From: Embleya hyalina
GTDB taxonomy: Bacteria > Actinomycetota > Actinomycetes > Streptomycetales > Streptomycetaceae
NCBI RefSeq assembly: GCF_003967355.1
Contig: NZ_BIFH01000014.1
Coordinates: 1 to 64,000 of the forward strand
DNA: 64,000 bases
Direction of reading: 5' to 3'
Positions 41,515-50,693 of this stretch are shown piece by piece. How positions within the stretch are numbered: position 1 is the first letter of the stretch; each line of letters opens with the position of its first letter. The notes beneath the pieces were generated by a model, which worked only from the letters and a program-made list of their open reading frames with translations, ran no database searches and had not been told where the DNA came from. The translations under genes and the position numbers were made by a program.

Positions 41515-42495
41515 ATGGGCGCCGAGCAGTACCCGACGGTGCGCAGGCGCGTCCTGGGTGCCAACCTGCGTCGGCTGCGCGAGGATTGCGCGCTGCTCCT
41601 GGAGGACGTGGCCGACGCACTCTCCTGCCACCCCGCCAAGGTGAGCCGGATCGAGTCCGGCCGCAGCGGCATCCGGGCGCTCGACCTCAAGGCGCTGCTC
41701 GACCTGTACGAGGTGGCCGACCCGGCCACGCGCGAGGGCTGGTTGGCGCTGGCGCGCGAGGGTCGGCGGCAGCGCTGGTGGCGCGACCTCGCCGACCGAC
41801 TACCGCAGGACTTCCTCGACCTGATCGGCCTGGAGGCCGAGGTCGCCTCCTGTCTGGGCTTCCAACCCAGCATCATCCCGGGGCTGTTCCAGACCGAGGC
41901 GTACGCCACCGCCGTCATCCGCGGCGGCACCGTGGGACCGGTCGACGAACAGTGTCGGACCCGGGTCCGGGTGCGGCTGGATCGGCAGCGCGTGCTGACC
42001 CGCGAAGAGCCCGCTCCGATGCGGGTGTTGATGGTCATCGGCGAGGCCGCGCTGCGCCAGGAGATAGGCGGCCGGCGGGTGTTGCGCGAGCAACTCCTGC
42101 GCTTGATCGAAATTGCCCAACTTTCGAACGTGACCGTGCAGGTACTACCCTTTTCGGCAGGCGCCTATCCGGGCGGCCCCACGCCGTTCTCGATCTACGG
42201 GTTCCCTCCCCCCTCGGGGATGGAAGTGGTTTCGCTGGAGAACTTCACCAGCCACGCCTACCTGGAAAGAGCCCAGGACACCGCTCACTACGGCAAGGTT
42301 TTCGCGGACTTGCGGGGAATCGCGCTGAGTCCCATCGAGTCCGAGGCCTTCATCGCGTCCAGTGCCAAGGAACTCGCAGGCCGATCGTCCTGCGCACCGA
42401 CCACCTCGCAGCCCCCTCGCGGCCCCACCGACTCGCGGACCGAAGAGCCGAGCGGTCCGGTAACCGAGCAGTCCGGTAGCCGCGGAGTCGAGTAA
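41515..42495 (+). CDS. XRE-family regulator with DUF5753 domain
   Basis: 326 aa. HTH at about 15-65 (LGANLRRLREDCALLLEDVADALSCHPAKVSRIESGRSGI), then the DUF5753 effector domain with its signature PSIIPGLFQTEAYATAVI, RVRLDRQRVL, LRQEIGG and VQVLPFSAGAYPGG, SFSIYGFP-like segment. Such proteins pair with DUF397 partners (BldB/AbaA-type families) and influence development or antibiotic production in Streptomyces. ATG 41515 follows GGGAGGAA. The C-terminal 40 residues are low-complexity. Confidence 0.93.
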   Translation: MGAEQYPTVRRRVLGANLRRLREDCALLLEDVADALSCHPAKVSRIESGRSGIRALDLKALLDLYEVADPATREGWLALAREGRRQRWWRDLADRLPQDFLDLIGLEAEVASCLGFQPSIIPGLFQTEAYATAVIRGGTVGPVDEQCRTRVRVRLDRQRVLTREEPAPMRVLMVIGEAALRQEIGGRRVLREQLLRLIEIAQLSNVTVQVLPFSAGAYPGGPTPFSIYGFPPPSGMEVVSLENFTSHAYLERAQDTAHYGKVFADLRGIALSPIESEAFIASSAKELAGRSSCAPTTSQPPRGPTDSRTEEPSGPVTEQSGSRGVE

Positions 42496-42521
42496 CCGAG
42501 CAGCCGAGTAACCGAGCAGCC
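42490..42521 (+). repeat. 16-bp tandem repeat between the XRE and DUF397 genes
   Basis: Two perfect copies of GAGTAACCGAGCAGCC, preceded and followed by degenerate ACCGAGCAG-type units (from about 42460 to 42535). The first copy contains the XRE stop codon. Confidence 0.7.
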
Positions 42522-42554
42522 GAGCAGTCGACCAACCGAGTAGGAAGAATGCCG

Positions 42555-42743
42555 ATGCCTGAGAACTCACCCCTTTGGGTCAAGAGCAGCTACAGCATGC
42601 AGAACGGCGACTGCACCGAGATCCGCCCGCACCCGGACGGCCGTACCGACGTACGCGACAGCAAGGACCCGGCGATCGGGCTGCTGACCCTCGACCGGGC
42701 GCCCTGGGCCGCGTTCGTCGCCGCGCTGCGCGCCGACGCCTGA
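42555..42743 (+). CDS. DUF397-domain protein
   Basis: 62 aa. Classical DUF397 pattern: WVKSSYSMQNGDCTEI, VRDSKDP and a C-terminal WAAFVAALR. These small proteins are antagonists or partners of the adjacent DUF5753 XRE regulators. ATG 42555 is preferred to ATG 42549 because GGAAG lies too close to the latter. Followed by a strong hairpin. Confidence 0.92.
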   Translation: MPENSPLWVKSSYSMQNGDCTEIRPHPDGRTDVRDSKDPAIGLLTLDRAPWAAFVAALRADA

Positions 42744-42763
42744 CCGATCCGCCCGCTCGACCG

Positions 42764-42804
42764 GCCCGGCGAACACCCGACCCCCCGATGGGTGTTCGCC
42801 GGGC
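42764..42804 (+). terminator. 15-bp perfect hairpin after DUF397
   Basis: GCCCGGCGAACACCC pairs fully with GGGTGTTCGCCGGGC across an 11-base loop. No U-tract, as is usual for actinomycete terminators. It separates the XRE/DUF397 unit from valS. Confidence 0.85.
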
Positions 42805-42904
42805 TCGCCCGTCCCGCCGTCCCGTGCCGTCCCGCCGCGACCCGCCCCCACGGAACGAACAATCGGTTCGAGCCCCGCCCCCTCGCCCGGTACGCTCCGG
42901 GGGC

Positions 42905-45451
42905 ATGGTTCCCGCCTCTGGTTCCCCCCGCATGCCCGACAAGCCCACCCTCGACGGGCTGGAAGCGAAATGGTCGCGCGTCTGGGACGAGACGGGCGTA
43001 TACCGCTTCGATCGCACCCGGACCCGCGACGAGGTCTACTCGATCGACACCCCACCCCCGACCGTCAGCGGATCGCTGCACGTGGGCCACGTCTTCTCGT
43101 ACACGCACACCGACGCCATCGCGCGCTACCGCCGCATGTGCGGGCGCGAGGTCTTCTACCCGATGGGCTGGGACGACAACGGCCTGCCCACCGAGCGGCG
43201 GGTGCAGAACCACTTCGGCGTGCGCTGCGACCCGGCGCTGCCGTACGACCCCGATCTCGTCCCGCCCGCGCAGCCGGCGAAGCGCCAGATCCCGGTCTCC
43301 CGACGCAACTTCATCGAACTGTGCGAGGAACTCACCCGTCAGGACGAGCGCGCGTTCGAGGAGTTGTGGCGACTGCTCGGGCTGTCCGTCGACTGGTCGA
43401 TGACCTACCAGACCATCGACGCCGTCTCGCGCACCGCGTCGCAGCGGGCCTTCCTGCGCAACCTGGCGCGCGGCGAGGCGTATCCGGCCGAGGCGCCCAC
43501 CCTGTGGGACGTCACCTTCCGCACCGCGGTGGCGCAGGCCGAACTGGAGGATCGGGAGCGTCCCGGCGCCTACCACCGGCTGGTCTTTCGCGCCCCGACC
43601 GGCGACGCGCTGGAGATCGCCACCACCCGGCCGGAGTTGCTGCCCGCATGCGTGGCCCTGGTCGCGCACCCCGACGACACGCGCTACACCCACCTGTTCG
43701 GCTCGTGCGCGCGCACCCCGCTGTTCGGGGTCGCCGTGCCGGTGTACGCCCATCCGCTGGCCGATCCGGAGAAGGGCTCCGGGCTGGCCATGGTGTGCAC
43801 GTTCGGCGACACCACCGACGTCACCTGGTGGCGCGAACTGCGCCTGGAGACCCGGCCCGTGCTCGACTGGGACGGCAGATTCCGGAGCGAGCCGCCGGCC
43901 GGGATCGAGCGGCCCGAGGGGATCGAGGCCTACGCGCGCCTCGCCGGCGCCACCGTGTTCACCGCGCGCGAGCGGATCGTGGCGATGTTGCGCGAGAGCG
44001 GCGACCTGGTCGGCGAACCCGAGCCGATCACGCACGCGGTCAAGTTCTACGAGAAGGGCGACAAGCCGCTCGAGATCGTCACCACCCGGCAGTGGTATCT
44101 GCGCAACGGCGGCCGCGACGCCGACCTGCGCGGCCGACTGCTGGCCCGGGGCGCCGAGTTGGCCTGGCATCCCGCGCACATGAAGGTCCGCTACGACAAC
44201 TGGGTCGACGGCCTCAACGGCGACTGGCTGATCAGCCGGCAGCGCTTCTTCGGCGTGCCGGTGCCGCTGTGGTACCCGCTGGACGAGGCCGGCCTGCCGC
44301 TCCACGACAAGCCGCTGTCGCCCGCCGAGGCCGACCTGCCGATCGACCCGTACACCGACGTGCCGCCCGGATACACCGAGCGACAGCGCGGCGAGCCGGG
44401 CGGGTTCGTCGGCGACCCGGACGTGATGGACACCTGGGCGACGTCCTCGCTGACCCCGCAGATCGCCGGCGGCTGGTGTCGGGACGAGGACCTGTTCGCC
44501 CGGGTGTTCCCGATGGACCTGCGGCCGCAGGCGCACGAGATCATCCGTACCTGGCTGTTCTCCTCCGTGGTGCGCGCCGACGCGGAGAACGACAGCCTGC
44601 CCTTCGCGCACGCGGCGATCTCCGGCTGGATCCTGGACCCGGACCGCAAGAAGATGTCCAAGTCCAAGGGCAACGTGGTCACCCCGGTCGACCTGCTCGC
44701 GCAGCACGGCTCCGACGCGGTGCGCTACTGGGCGGCGAACGGCCGGCCCGGGGTGGACACCGCGTTCGACGTCGGCCAGATGAAGGTCGGTCGGCGGCTG
44801 GCGATCAAGCTGCTCAACGTGGGCCGCTTCGTGTTGTCGATCGGCGCGGCCGAGGCGCCGGAGGCGGTGACCGAACCGCTCGACCTGGCGCTGCTCGGCG
44901 AGTTGGCGGAGGTGGCCCGGGCGGCGGGGGAGGCGTTCGAGGACTACGACTACGCGCGGGCCCTGGAACGGACCGAGCGGTTCTTTTGGTACTTCTGCGA
45001 CGACTACGTCGAGTTGGTCAAGGCCCGCGCGTACGGCGAGGCCGGCGACGAGGCGGGCGCCGCCTCGGCCCGGGCCGCGCTGGCCGGCGCGCTGTCGGTG
45101 CTGACGCGGCTGCTCGCGCCGGTGTTGCCGTTCGCCACCGAGGAGGTGTGGTCCTGGTGGCAGGAGGGCTCGGTGCACCGGGCGGACTGGCCCGCCCCGG
45201 CCGCGCCGGCCGCGGCCGATCGGGCCCTGCTCGGCGTCGCGTCCGGCCTGATCGCCGAGGTGCGCCGGGCCAAGTCCGCCGCCCGGGTGTCGATGCGCGC
45301 CGAGGTGGCCGTGCTGACCGTCACCGGCGACGCCGACGCGCTGGCCCGGATCACGCCGGTCGAGAGCGACCTGCGTGCGGCCGGCCACATCGCCCGGATC
45401 GACCGGGTGCCGGGGAGCGGGCCGCTGTCGGTGGAGGTCGGGCTCAAGTGA
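42905..45451 (+). CDS. valS: valyl-tRNA synthetase
   Basis: 848 aa class I synthetase. HIGH-type motif GSLHVGHV (near residue 50), an editing CP1 domain (about 190-350), KMSKS motif KKMSKSKGN and an anticodon-binding helical domain (about 620-780). It charges tRNA-Val in the cytoplasm. It lacks the long C-terminal coiled coil of many bacterial ValRS, as in the alternative actinobacterial/archaeal-like type. ATG 42905; ATG 42932 (MPDKPTLDG) is possible. I see no T-box in the 100 bases upstream. Confidence 0.96.
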   Translation: MVPASGSPRMPDKPTLDGLEAKWSRVWDETGVYRFDRTRTRDEVYSIDTPPPTVSGSLHVGHVFSYTHTDAIARYRRMCGREVFYPMGWDDNGLPTERRVQNHFGVRCDPALPYDPDLVPPAQPAKRQIPVSRRNFIELCEELTRQDERAFEELWRLLGLSVDWSMTYQTIDAVSRTASQRAFLRNLARGEAYPAEAPTLWDVTFRTAVAQAELEDRERPGAYHRLVFRAPTGDALEIATTRPELLPACVALVAHPDDTRYTHLFGSCARTPLFGVAVPVYAHPLADPEKGSGLAMVCTFGDTTDVTWWRELRLETRPVLDWDGRFRSEPPAGIERPEGIEAYARLAGATVFTARERIVAMLRESGDLVGEPEPITHAVKFYEKGDKPLEIVTTRQWYLRNGGRDADLRGRLLARGAELAWHPAHMKVRYDNWVDGLNGDWLISRQRFFGVPVPLWYPLDEAGLPLHDKPLSPAEADLPIDPYTDVPPGYTERQRGEPGGFVGDPDVMDTWATSSLTPQIAGGWCRDEDLFARVFPMDLRPQAHEIIRTWLFSSVVRADAENDSLPFAHAAISGWILDPDRKKMSKSKGNVVTPVDLLAQHGSDAVRYWAANGRPGVDTAFDVGQMKVGRRLAIKLLNVGRFVLSIGAAEAPEAVTEPLDLALLGELAEVARAAGEAFEDYDYARALERTERFFWYFCDDYVELVKARAYGEAGDEAGAASARAALAGALSVLTRLLAPVLPFATEEVWSWWQEGSVHRADWPAPAAPAAADRALLGVASGLIAEVRRAKSAARVSMRAEVAVLTVTGDADALARITPVESDLRAAGHIARIDRVPGSGPLSVEVGLK

Positions 45452-45499
45452 CGTCCGACATTCATTGACTCGGCCAAGTACCCGTAGTACCCGTTGGCC

Positions 45500-46439
45500 A
45501 TGACCACACACCACCCCGACGACAGGTTCCACCCGCCGACCGACGACGATCCGTACTGGTCGGAGACCTCCTGGTTCACCTTCACCGTGCCGCACAAGCG
45601 GTTGTCCGGGCAGTTGTACCCGTTCTTCCGGGCGAACCAGGGGGTCGCGGCGGGCGGCGCGTACTTCTGGGACGACAGCGGACAGCACCCGCACGACGCG
45701 GTCTACGCCAAGAACTTCTGGCACCTGCCGATCCCCGACCAGGACCTGACCGACCTGCGCCTGCCGAACGGCTTCCGGGTGCGCTGCGTGGAGCCGCGGC
45801 GGGTGTACGAGGTCGGCTACGACGACCCCGACGGCGGCGACGAGATCCACGTCGACCTCACCTTCACCGGTCTGCTGCCGCCGCACCACCTGGCTCGACC
45901 AGCCCGGTCGCTACACCGGCACGGTGGTGCTGCGCGGCGAGGAGATCCCGGTCGACTCCTACGGTTTCCGGGACCGTTCGTGGGGGCCGCGCTCCCAGTT
46001 CGGCCCCGGCCTGATGCAATCGCCCGCCCGGCGCGGCGGATACAGCTACGCCACCGCCTCCGAACACGACGCCTTCCACAGCATCACCATGGATTTCGGC
46101 CGCGGGTGCGTCTCGATCCACGGTTATCTGCTGCGCGACGGCACCTGGGCGAAACTGGCCCGGGGCCACCGCGAGGTGGTCGAGCGCGACGACGCCACCG
46201 GCTGGGCGGCCCGGGTGGTGCTGACCGGCGTCGACACGCTCGGTCGCGAACTGCACGCCGAGGGGCGGCTGTACAACCGCCTCGGCTTCTTCCTGAACCC
46301 GAATCTGTTCACCGTCAACGGCCTCACCGAGTGGACCTTCGACGGCGTCACCGCGTGGGGCGAGGACCACGAGAACTTCTCCGCGGCCGAGATCCGCCGA
46401 CACAGCCGGGACTGGCGCGCCCGCCGCTCGGCCGGGTGA
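45500..46439 (+). pseudogene. frameshifted DUF7065/DUF7064 (hydratase-like) gene
   Basis: Two frames together give one protein of about 312 aa. The first (from ATG 45500) reads WSETSWFTFTVPHKRLSG...EIHVDLTFTGLLPPHH; near 45885-45893 the frame must shift by one base, after which WLDQPGRYTGTVVLRGEEI and the family motif FRDRSWGPRSQ continue to 46439, ending EIRRHSRDWR. Members resemble AttH/CrtC-type lipocalin hydratases acting on lipids or terpenoids. One extra C in the run CACCACC, or a two-base loss, would explain it. It may be a real pseudogene or an assembly error. Confidence 0.75.
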
Positions 46440-46505
46440 GCGGCGGGCGAATCGTGGGCCGGTCGGGGGGTTCGTGTGACGTTGTCCACCCGACTCGGGC
46501 TTGAG

Positions 46506-46524
46506 TTAGGCAAGCCTTACCTTT
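46506..46524 (+). promoter_or_regulatory. DmdR/IdeR-type iron box 1
   Basis: TTAGGCAAGCCTTACCTTT matches 13 of 19 positions of the iron-box consensus TTAGGTTAGGCTAACCTAA, 83 bases before hmuT. Confidence 0.75.
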
Positions 46525-46540
46525 AAATTGCCGGGTGAAG

Positions 46541-46559
46541 GAAGGCAAGGCTTGCCTGA
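46541..46559 (+). promoter_or_regulatory. DmdR/IdeR-type iron box 2
   Basis: Contains AGGCAAG-G-CTTGCCT, a perfect 7+1+7 palindrome similar to the iron box, 35 bases downstream of the first (start to start). Two iron boxes suggest tight repression of the haem importer by iron. Confidence 0.65.
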
Positions 46560-46606
46560 ATTCGCCGGCTCCGGGTCGGCCCACCCCGTGCACGAAAGGC
46601 CGCCGG

Positions 46607-47566
46607 ATGCGTCTGCGCCGAACAAGCTTGAAGGTGGCCGCGGCCGTCCTCGCCATCACCGCGTTCGCCACGGCGTGCGGCGACGACGACAAGAAGTCCG
46701 ACGCCGGGGCCGACAAGAGCGACAAGGCCGCCGCCGCGCTGCCCGCCACCGTGGACACCACGATGGGCAAGGTCACCGTCAAGGACGCGAGCCGCATCGT
46801 GCCGCTCGGCGGCGACATCGCGCAGACCGTCTACGCCCTCGGCCTGGCCCCGAACGTGGTCGGCGTGGACACCTCCGGCGCGGTCCTGCCGGAGAGCAAG
46901 GGCAAGCCCACCTTCGGCAACTCGCGCAGCCTCAACTCCGAGGGCATCCTCGCCCAGCGGCCCACCGTCGCGATCGGCAGCGCCTCGGTCGGCCCGCGCA
47001 GCGCGGTCGACCAGCTCAAGGCGGCCGGCGTACCGATCGTGCTGGTCCCGGACAGCAGCAGGCCCGAGGACGCGATCACCCGGATCACCACCATCGCCAC
47101 CGCGCTCGGCGTGCCCGACAAGGGCAAGGCGCTGGCCGACCGCACCGCCGGCGAGATCGCCGGCGCCAAGGCCAAGGGCGCCCAGGCCACCACCAAGCCG
47201 CGCGTGGCGTTCCTCTACATCCGCGGGCAGGCCAACCTGTACCAGATCGGCGGCAAGGGCCTGGGCCCCGACAGCATGATCAGCGCCGCCGGCGGCATCG
47301 ACACCGGCACCGAACTGGGCGTACAGATGTCCGCCGCGCTCACCCCGGAGGCGATGGTCGCGGCCAAGCCCGACGTCATCCTCGTCTTCCAGAAGGGCCT
47401 CGAATCGGTCGGCGGCATCGACGGCGTGCTCAAACTGCCCGGCGTGGCACAGACCCCGGCCGGCCAGAACCGCAAGGTCGTCGCGATGGACGACCTGGAA
47501 CTGGGCGGCGGCGGCCCGACCGCGGGCGTCGCGCTGAACAAGCTCGTCGACCTCCTGCATGGCTAG
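46607..47566 (+). CDS. hmuT: haem-binding lipoprotein of an ABC importer
   Basis: 319 aa. Lipoprotein signal MRLRRTSLKVAAAVLAITAF with lipobox ATAC, so Cys is lipidated and the protein sits outside the membrane. HmuT-type pattern: IVPLGGDIAQTVYALGLAPNVVGVD, LSEGILAQRPT-like segment (NSEGILAQRPTVAIGS), RVAFLYIRG and GGIDTGTELG. It passes haem to the permease encoded downstream. ATG 46607 has AAAGG upstream. Two iron boxes control it. Confidence 0.9.
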   Translation: MRLRRTSLKVAAAVLAITAFATACGDDDKKSDAGADKSDKAAAALPATVDTTMGKVTVKDASRIVPLGGDIAQTVYALGLAPNVVGVDTSGAVLPESKGKPTFGNSRSLNSEGILAQRPTVAIGSASVGPRSAVDQLKAAGVPIVLVPDSSRPEDAITRITTIATALGVPDKGKALADRTAGEIAGAKAKGAQATTKPRVAFLYIRGQANLYQIGGKGLGPDSMISAAGGIDTGTELGVQMSAALTPEAMVAAKPDVILVFQKGLESVGGIDGVLKLPGVAQTPAGQNRKVVAMDDLELGGGGPTAGVALNKLVDLLHG

Positions 47567-47695
47567 GCCCGGACCGATCCGCCGGACCGGTCCCGGGACC
47601 GGCCGGCCCGAGGTCCGCGCCGCCCGCGCGTCGGACGGGCCCGTCCCGCCCGTCCGACGCCCGAGGACGAACGACGGGAAGACCCAGGGGAGCCC

Positions 47696-48823
47696 GTGGC
47701 CACGGTGACGGAACGTCAAGAACCCGCGGGCGAGCCGGATTCACCCCCGCCCGCGGTCGAACTCGGCCCGCCCACCGCGCCGGTGCCGGCGGCGCCGCGC
47801 CGACACGGGCGTTGGCTGATGCCCACCCTCGTGCTGCTGCTCCTGGCCACGAGCATCGTCTCGGCCGGCATGGGCGCCTTCGAGATCCCCTCGGACCAGG
47901 TGCTCTACTCCGCGCTGCACCACCTGGGCCTGGACGTCGGCCACGTATCCGAGGCCAACGAGGCCGTGTTGTGGAACATCCGCTTCCCGCGCATCGTGCT
48001 CGGCATCATGGTCGGCGCCTGCCTGGGCTGCGCCGGAGCCGCGATGCAGGGCGTGTTCGGCAACCCGCTGGCCGAACCCGGCGTGATCGGGGTCTCCTCC
48101 GGCGCGGCGCTCGGCGCGGTCGGCGCGATCGTGCTCGGCGTGTCCGCCTTCGGATCCTGGACGGTGACCGCGTTCGCCTTCATCGGCGGCCTGCTCACCA
48201 CCCTCTTCGTCTACCTGCTCTCCCGCTCCGACGGCCGCACCGAAGTGGTCACCCTGGTCCTCACCGGCATCGCGATCAACGCCCTCGCGGGCGCCGCGAT
48301 CGGCCTGTTCACCTTCGTCGCCGACGACGCCGAACTGCGCAGCATCACCTTCTGGAACCTGGGCAGCGTCGGCGGCGCGAGCTGGAGGATCATCGGCGCG
48401 CTGGCCCCCTTCGCGGTGATCGGCCTGCTGATCCTGCCCCGGTACGCCCGCGCGCTCGACATCATGGCCCTCGGCGAACGCGGCGCCCGGCACCTGGGCG
48501 TGGACACCGAACGGGTACGCGTGGTGGTGGTCGTGCTGAGCGCGACCCTGGTCGGCGCGGCCGTCGCCGCGGCCGGCGTGATCACCTTCGTCGGCCTGGT
48601 CGTACCGCACATCATCCGACTGATCGCCGGCCCCCGACACCGACTGCTGCTGCCCGCGAGCGCGGTCCTGGGCGCGCTGGTCACCGTCGCCGCCGACCTG
48701 GCGGCGCGCACCGTCGCGATGCCCAAGGAGGTCCCGCTCGGCGTGCTCACCGCGCTGATCGGCGCCCCGTTCTTCCTGTGGCTGTTGCGCCGGACCCGTT
48801 CCCGGCAGGGAGGTTGGGCCTGA
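47696..48823 (+). CDS. hmuU: haem ABC importer permease (FecCD/BtuC family)
   Basis: 375 aa with about nine to ten membrane helices. Family signatures: RFPRIVLGIMVGACLGCAGAAMQGVFGNPLAEPGVIGVSSGAALG and GLVVPHIIRLIAGPRHRLLLPASA. A Pro-rich 35-residue cytoplasmic N-terminus precedes the first helix. GTG 47696 follows AGGGGAG. The stop overlaps hmuV (TGATG). Confidence 0.94.
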   Translation: MATVTERQEPAGEPDSPPPAVELGPPTAPVPAAPRRHGRWLMPTLVLLLLATSIVSAGMGAFEIPSDQVLYSALHHLGLDVGHVSEANEAVLWNIRFPRIVLGIMVGACLGCAGAAMQGVFGNPLAEPGVIGVSSGAALGAVGAIVLGVSAFGSWTVTAFAFIGGLLTTLFVYLLSRSDGRTEVVTLVLTGIAINALAGAAIGLFTFVADDAELRSITFWNLGSVGGASWRIIGALAPFAVIGLLILPRYARALDIMALGERGARHLGVDTERVRVVVVVLSATLVGAAVAAAGVITFVGLVVPHIIRLIAGPRHRLLLPASAVLGALVTVAADLAARTVAMPKEVPLGVLTALIGAPFFLWLLRRTRSRQGGWA

Positions 48824-49647
48824 TGAGGCTGCTCGCCCGGAGCCGGTCGGCGATCGACCGGAGCACCCCCGAGATCGGCGCGGTCGGCGTCGAGGCCGAG
48901 GACGTCACCTTCGCCATCGGCGGCCGCAACCTGGTCGACGGCGTCTCGCTGACCGTGCGCCACGGCGAGATCGTCGCGGTCCTGGGACCCAACGGCGCCG
49001 GCAAGTCCACCCTGCTCGGCCTGCTCACCGGCGACCTGACCCCGCACCACGGCACGGTGCGCATCGCCGGCCGCCCGGTGCCCGACTACGCGCAGCGGGA
49101 ACTGGCGCTGCGCCGAGGGGTGTTGCCGCAGAGTGTGACGCTGTCCTTCCCGTTCACCGTGGACGAGGTGGTCCGGATGGGCCGCGCGCCGCACGCGGGA
49201 CTGCCGAGCGAGGAGTCCGAGGACACGATCGTGGCCCGCTGCCTGGCGGAGACCGACGTGGCGCACCTCGCCGACCGGACCTACCCGTCGTTGTCCGGCG
49301 GTGAGCGGGCCCGGGTCTCGCTCGCCCGGGTGCTGGCGCAGGGCGCGCCCGTGCTGTTCCTGGACGAACCCACCGCCGCGCTCGACCTCAAGCACACCGA
49401 GGACGTCCTGCGCCTGGCCCGCGCCCGGGCCCGGCTCGGCGACGCGGTGGTGATCGTGCTGCACGACCTCAACCTCGCCGCCGCCTACGCGGACCGGATC
49501 GCGTTGCTGGCGGGCGGACGACTGGTCGCGTGCGGCGTACCGGACGAGGTGTGCACCGCCCCGGTGCTCTCCGACCTGTACGGCCACCCGGTCGAGGTGC
49601 TGCGCCGACCCGGTACGGACGAACTGCTGATCCTGCCGTCCCGATGA
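48823..49647 (+). CDS. hmuV: haem ABC importer ATP-binding protein
   Basis: 274 aa. Walker A GPNGAGKST, signature LSGGERARV, Walker B VLFLDEPTAALD and the switch His in IVLHDLNLAAAYADR. Energises haem uptake with HmuU. ATG 48823 overlaps the permease stop. The operon ends 18 bases before a convergent esterase gene. Confidence 0.95.
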   Translation: MRLLARSRSAIDRSTPEIGAVGVEAEDVTFAIGGRNLVDGVSLTVRHGEIVAVLGPNGAGKSTLLGLLTGDLTPHHGTVRIAGRPVPDYAQRELALRRGVLPQSVTLSFPFTVDEVVRMGRAPHAGLPSEESEDTIVARCLAETDVAHLADRTYPSLSGGERARVSLARVLAQGAPVLFLDEPTAALDLKHTEDVLRLARARARLGDAVVIVLHDLNLAAAYADRIALLAGGRLVACGVPDEVCTAPVLSDLYGHPVEVLRRPGTDELLILPSR

Positions 49648-49665
49648 GCGCCGGCCGGGTCCGGC

Positions 49666-50586
49666 TCAGGGGTGCAACGCCCGGCGCAGCGCGGTGAACG
49701 AGCCCGTCGCACACTCCTCGCAGCGCGGGACCAGGTCCACGAAGCTCATGAACCCGTGCACCATGTCGTCGAACGACTCGCACTCGACGGCGTTGCCCGC
49801 CGCGCGCAACCGCTCGGCGTAGTCGGCGCCTTCGTCGCGCAGCGGATCGTGGCCCGCGATCACCACATGCGCCGGAGCCAGGCCGGACAGGTCCTCGATG
49901 GTGCCGATCCGGGCGTACGGACCGAGGTCGTCGAGGTCCCGGCCGCCGAAGTAGTGGCCGAGGAACCACGCGATCGAGGCCGCGGTGAGCAGCGGCGCGT
50001 CGGCGTTCTCGACCTGCGACGCGGTGCCCTCGACGCCGGTCGTCGGATACCAGAGCATCTGCAACGCCGGTTGCGGGAGCCCGTGTTCGCGGGCCAGGAG
50101 GCAGACGGTCGCGGACAGCGTGGCGCCCGCGCTGTCCCCGGCGAGGGCGATCCGGGTGGGATCGGCGCCCAGTTCGCCGGCATGGTCGAGGAGCCACCGG
50201 TACGCGGCGAAGGCGTCCTCGGTCGCGGCGGGGAAGGGGAATTCGGGGGCCAGCCGGTAGTCCGTCGACACCACCACGCAGTTCGCGTGCCGGGCGATCC
50301 GCCGGGCCAGCGCGTCGTGGCTGTCCAGGCCGCCGATCACGAAGCCGCCGCCGTGGAAGAACAGGGTCACCGGCAACCCGGGCTCCTCCGACGGTCGGTA
50401 CACCCGCGCCGGTCGCGCGTCGACGGCGCCGGGGACGGTGCGATCCTCGACCCGCGCCAACTCGGTCAGTACCGGCAGCAGTGCGACCCCGGCATCGATG
50501 GTGGCCCGTGCGGTCGCCGCGTCCCCCACGAACAGGTCGTCCGGCAGGACCCCCAACAACTCCACCAGCTGCGGATCGATCGTCAC
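49666..50586 (-). CDS. alpha/beta hydrolase (HSL/GDXG lipase-esterase family)
   Basis: 306 aa. Oxyanion motif FHGGGFVIG, nucleophile GDSAG, catalytic Asp in the HDPLRDEG segment and His in DMVHGF. Esterases of this family cleave short acyl esters. GTG 50586 follows GGAGGGGG. Convergent with hmuV and 107 bases downstream of an FAD monooxygenase gene on the same strand, with which it may form a Baeyer-Villiger-like or aromatic degradation unit (inference). Confidence 0.92.
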   Translation of the reverse strand: MTIDPQLVELLGVLPDDLFVGDAATARATIDAGVALLPVLTELARVEDRTVPGAVDARPARVYRPSEEPGLPVTLFFHGGGFVIGGLDSHDALARRIARHANCVVVSTDYRLAPEFPFPAATEDAFAAYRWLLDHAGELGADPTRIALAGDSAGATLSATVCLLAREHGLPQPALQMLWYPTTGVEGTASQVENADAPLLTAASIAWFLGHYFGGRDLDDLGPYARIGTIEDLSGLAPAHVVIAGHDPLRDEGADYAERLRAAGNAVECESFDDMVHGFMSFVDLVPRCEECATGSFTALRRALHP

Positions 50587-50693
50587 CGTGCCCCCTCCGT
50601 CGAGCTCCCCATACCGGCCGGTACGGAATGTACGACGCATGCCCGGAAGGCGGAACCCACATCGGTGCCGCACTCGCGTCGACCCGGCCCGGA

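Noticed and set aside
42855-42890. GGTTCGAG sequence upstream of valS resembling a tRNA T-loop
   Set aside because: The flanking bases do not pair as a T-stem and no acceptor or anticodon arm can be built around it.
42744-42904. Possible T-box or attenuator upstream of valS
   Set aside because: The gap of 161 bases has only the 15-bp DUF397 terminator hairpin; no T-box sequence (such as the conserved antiterminator bulge) is seen.
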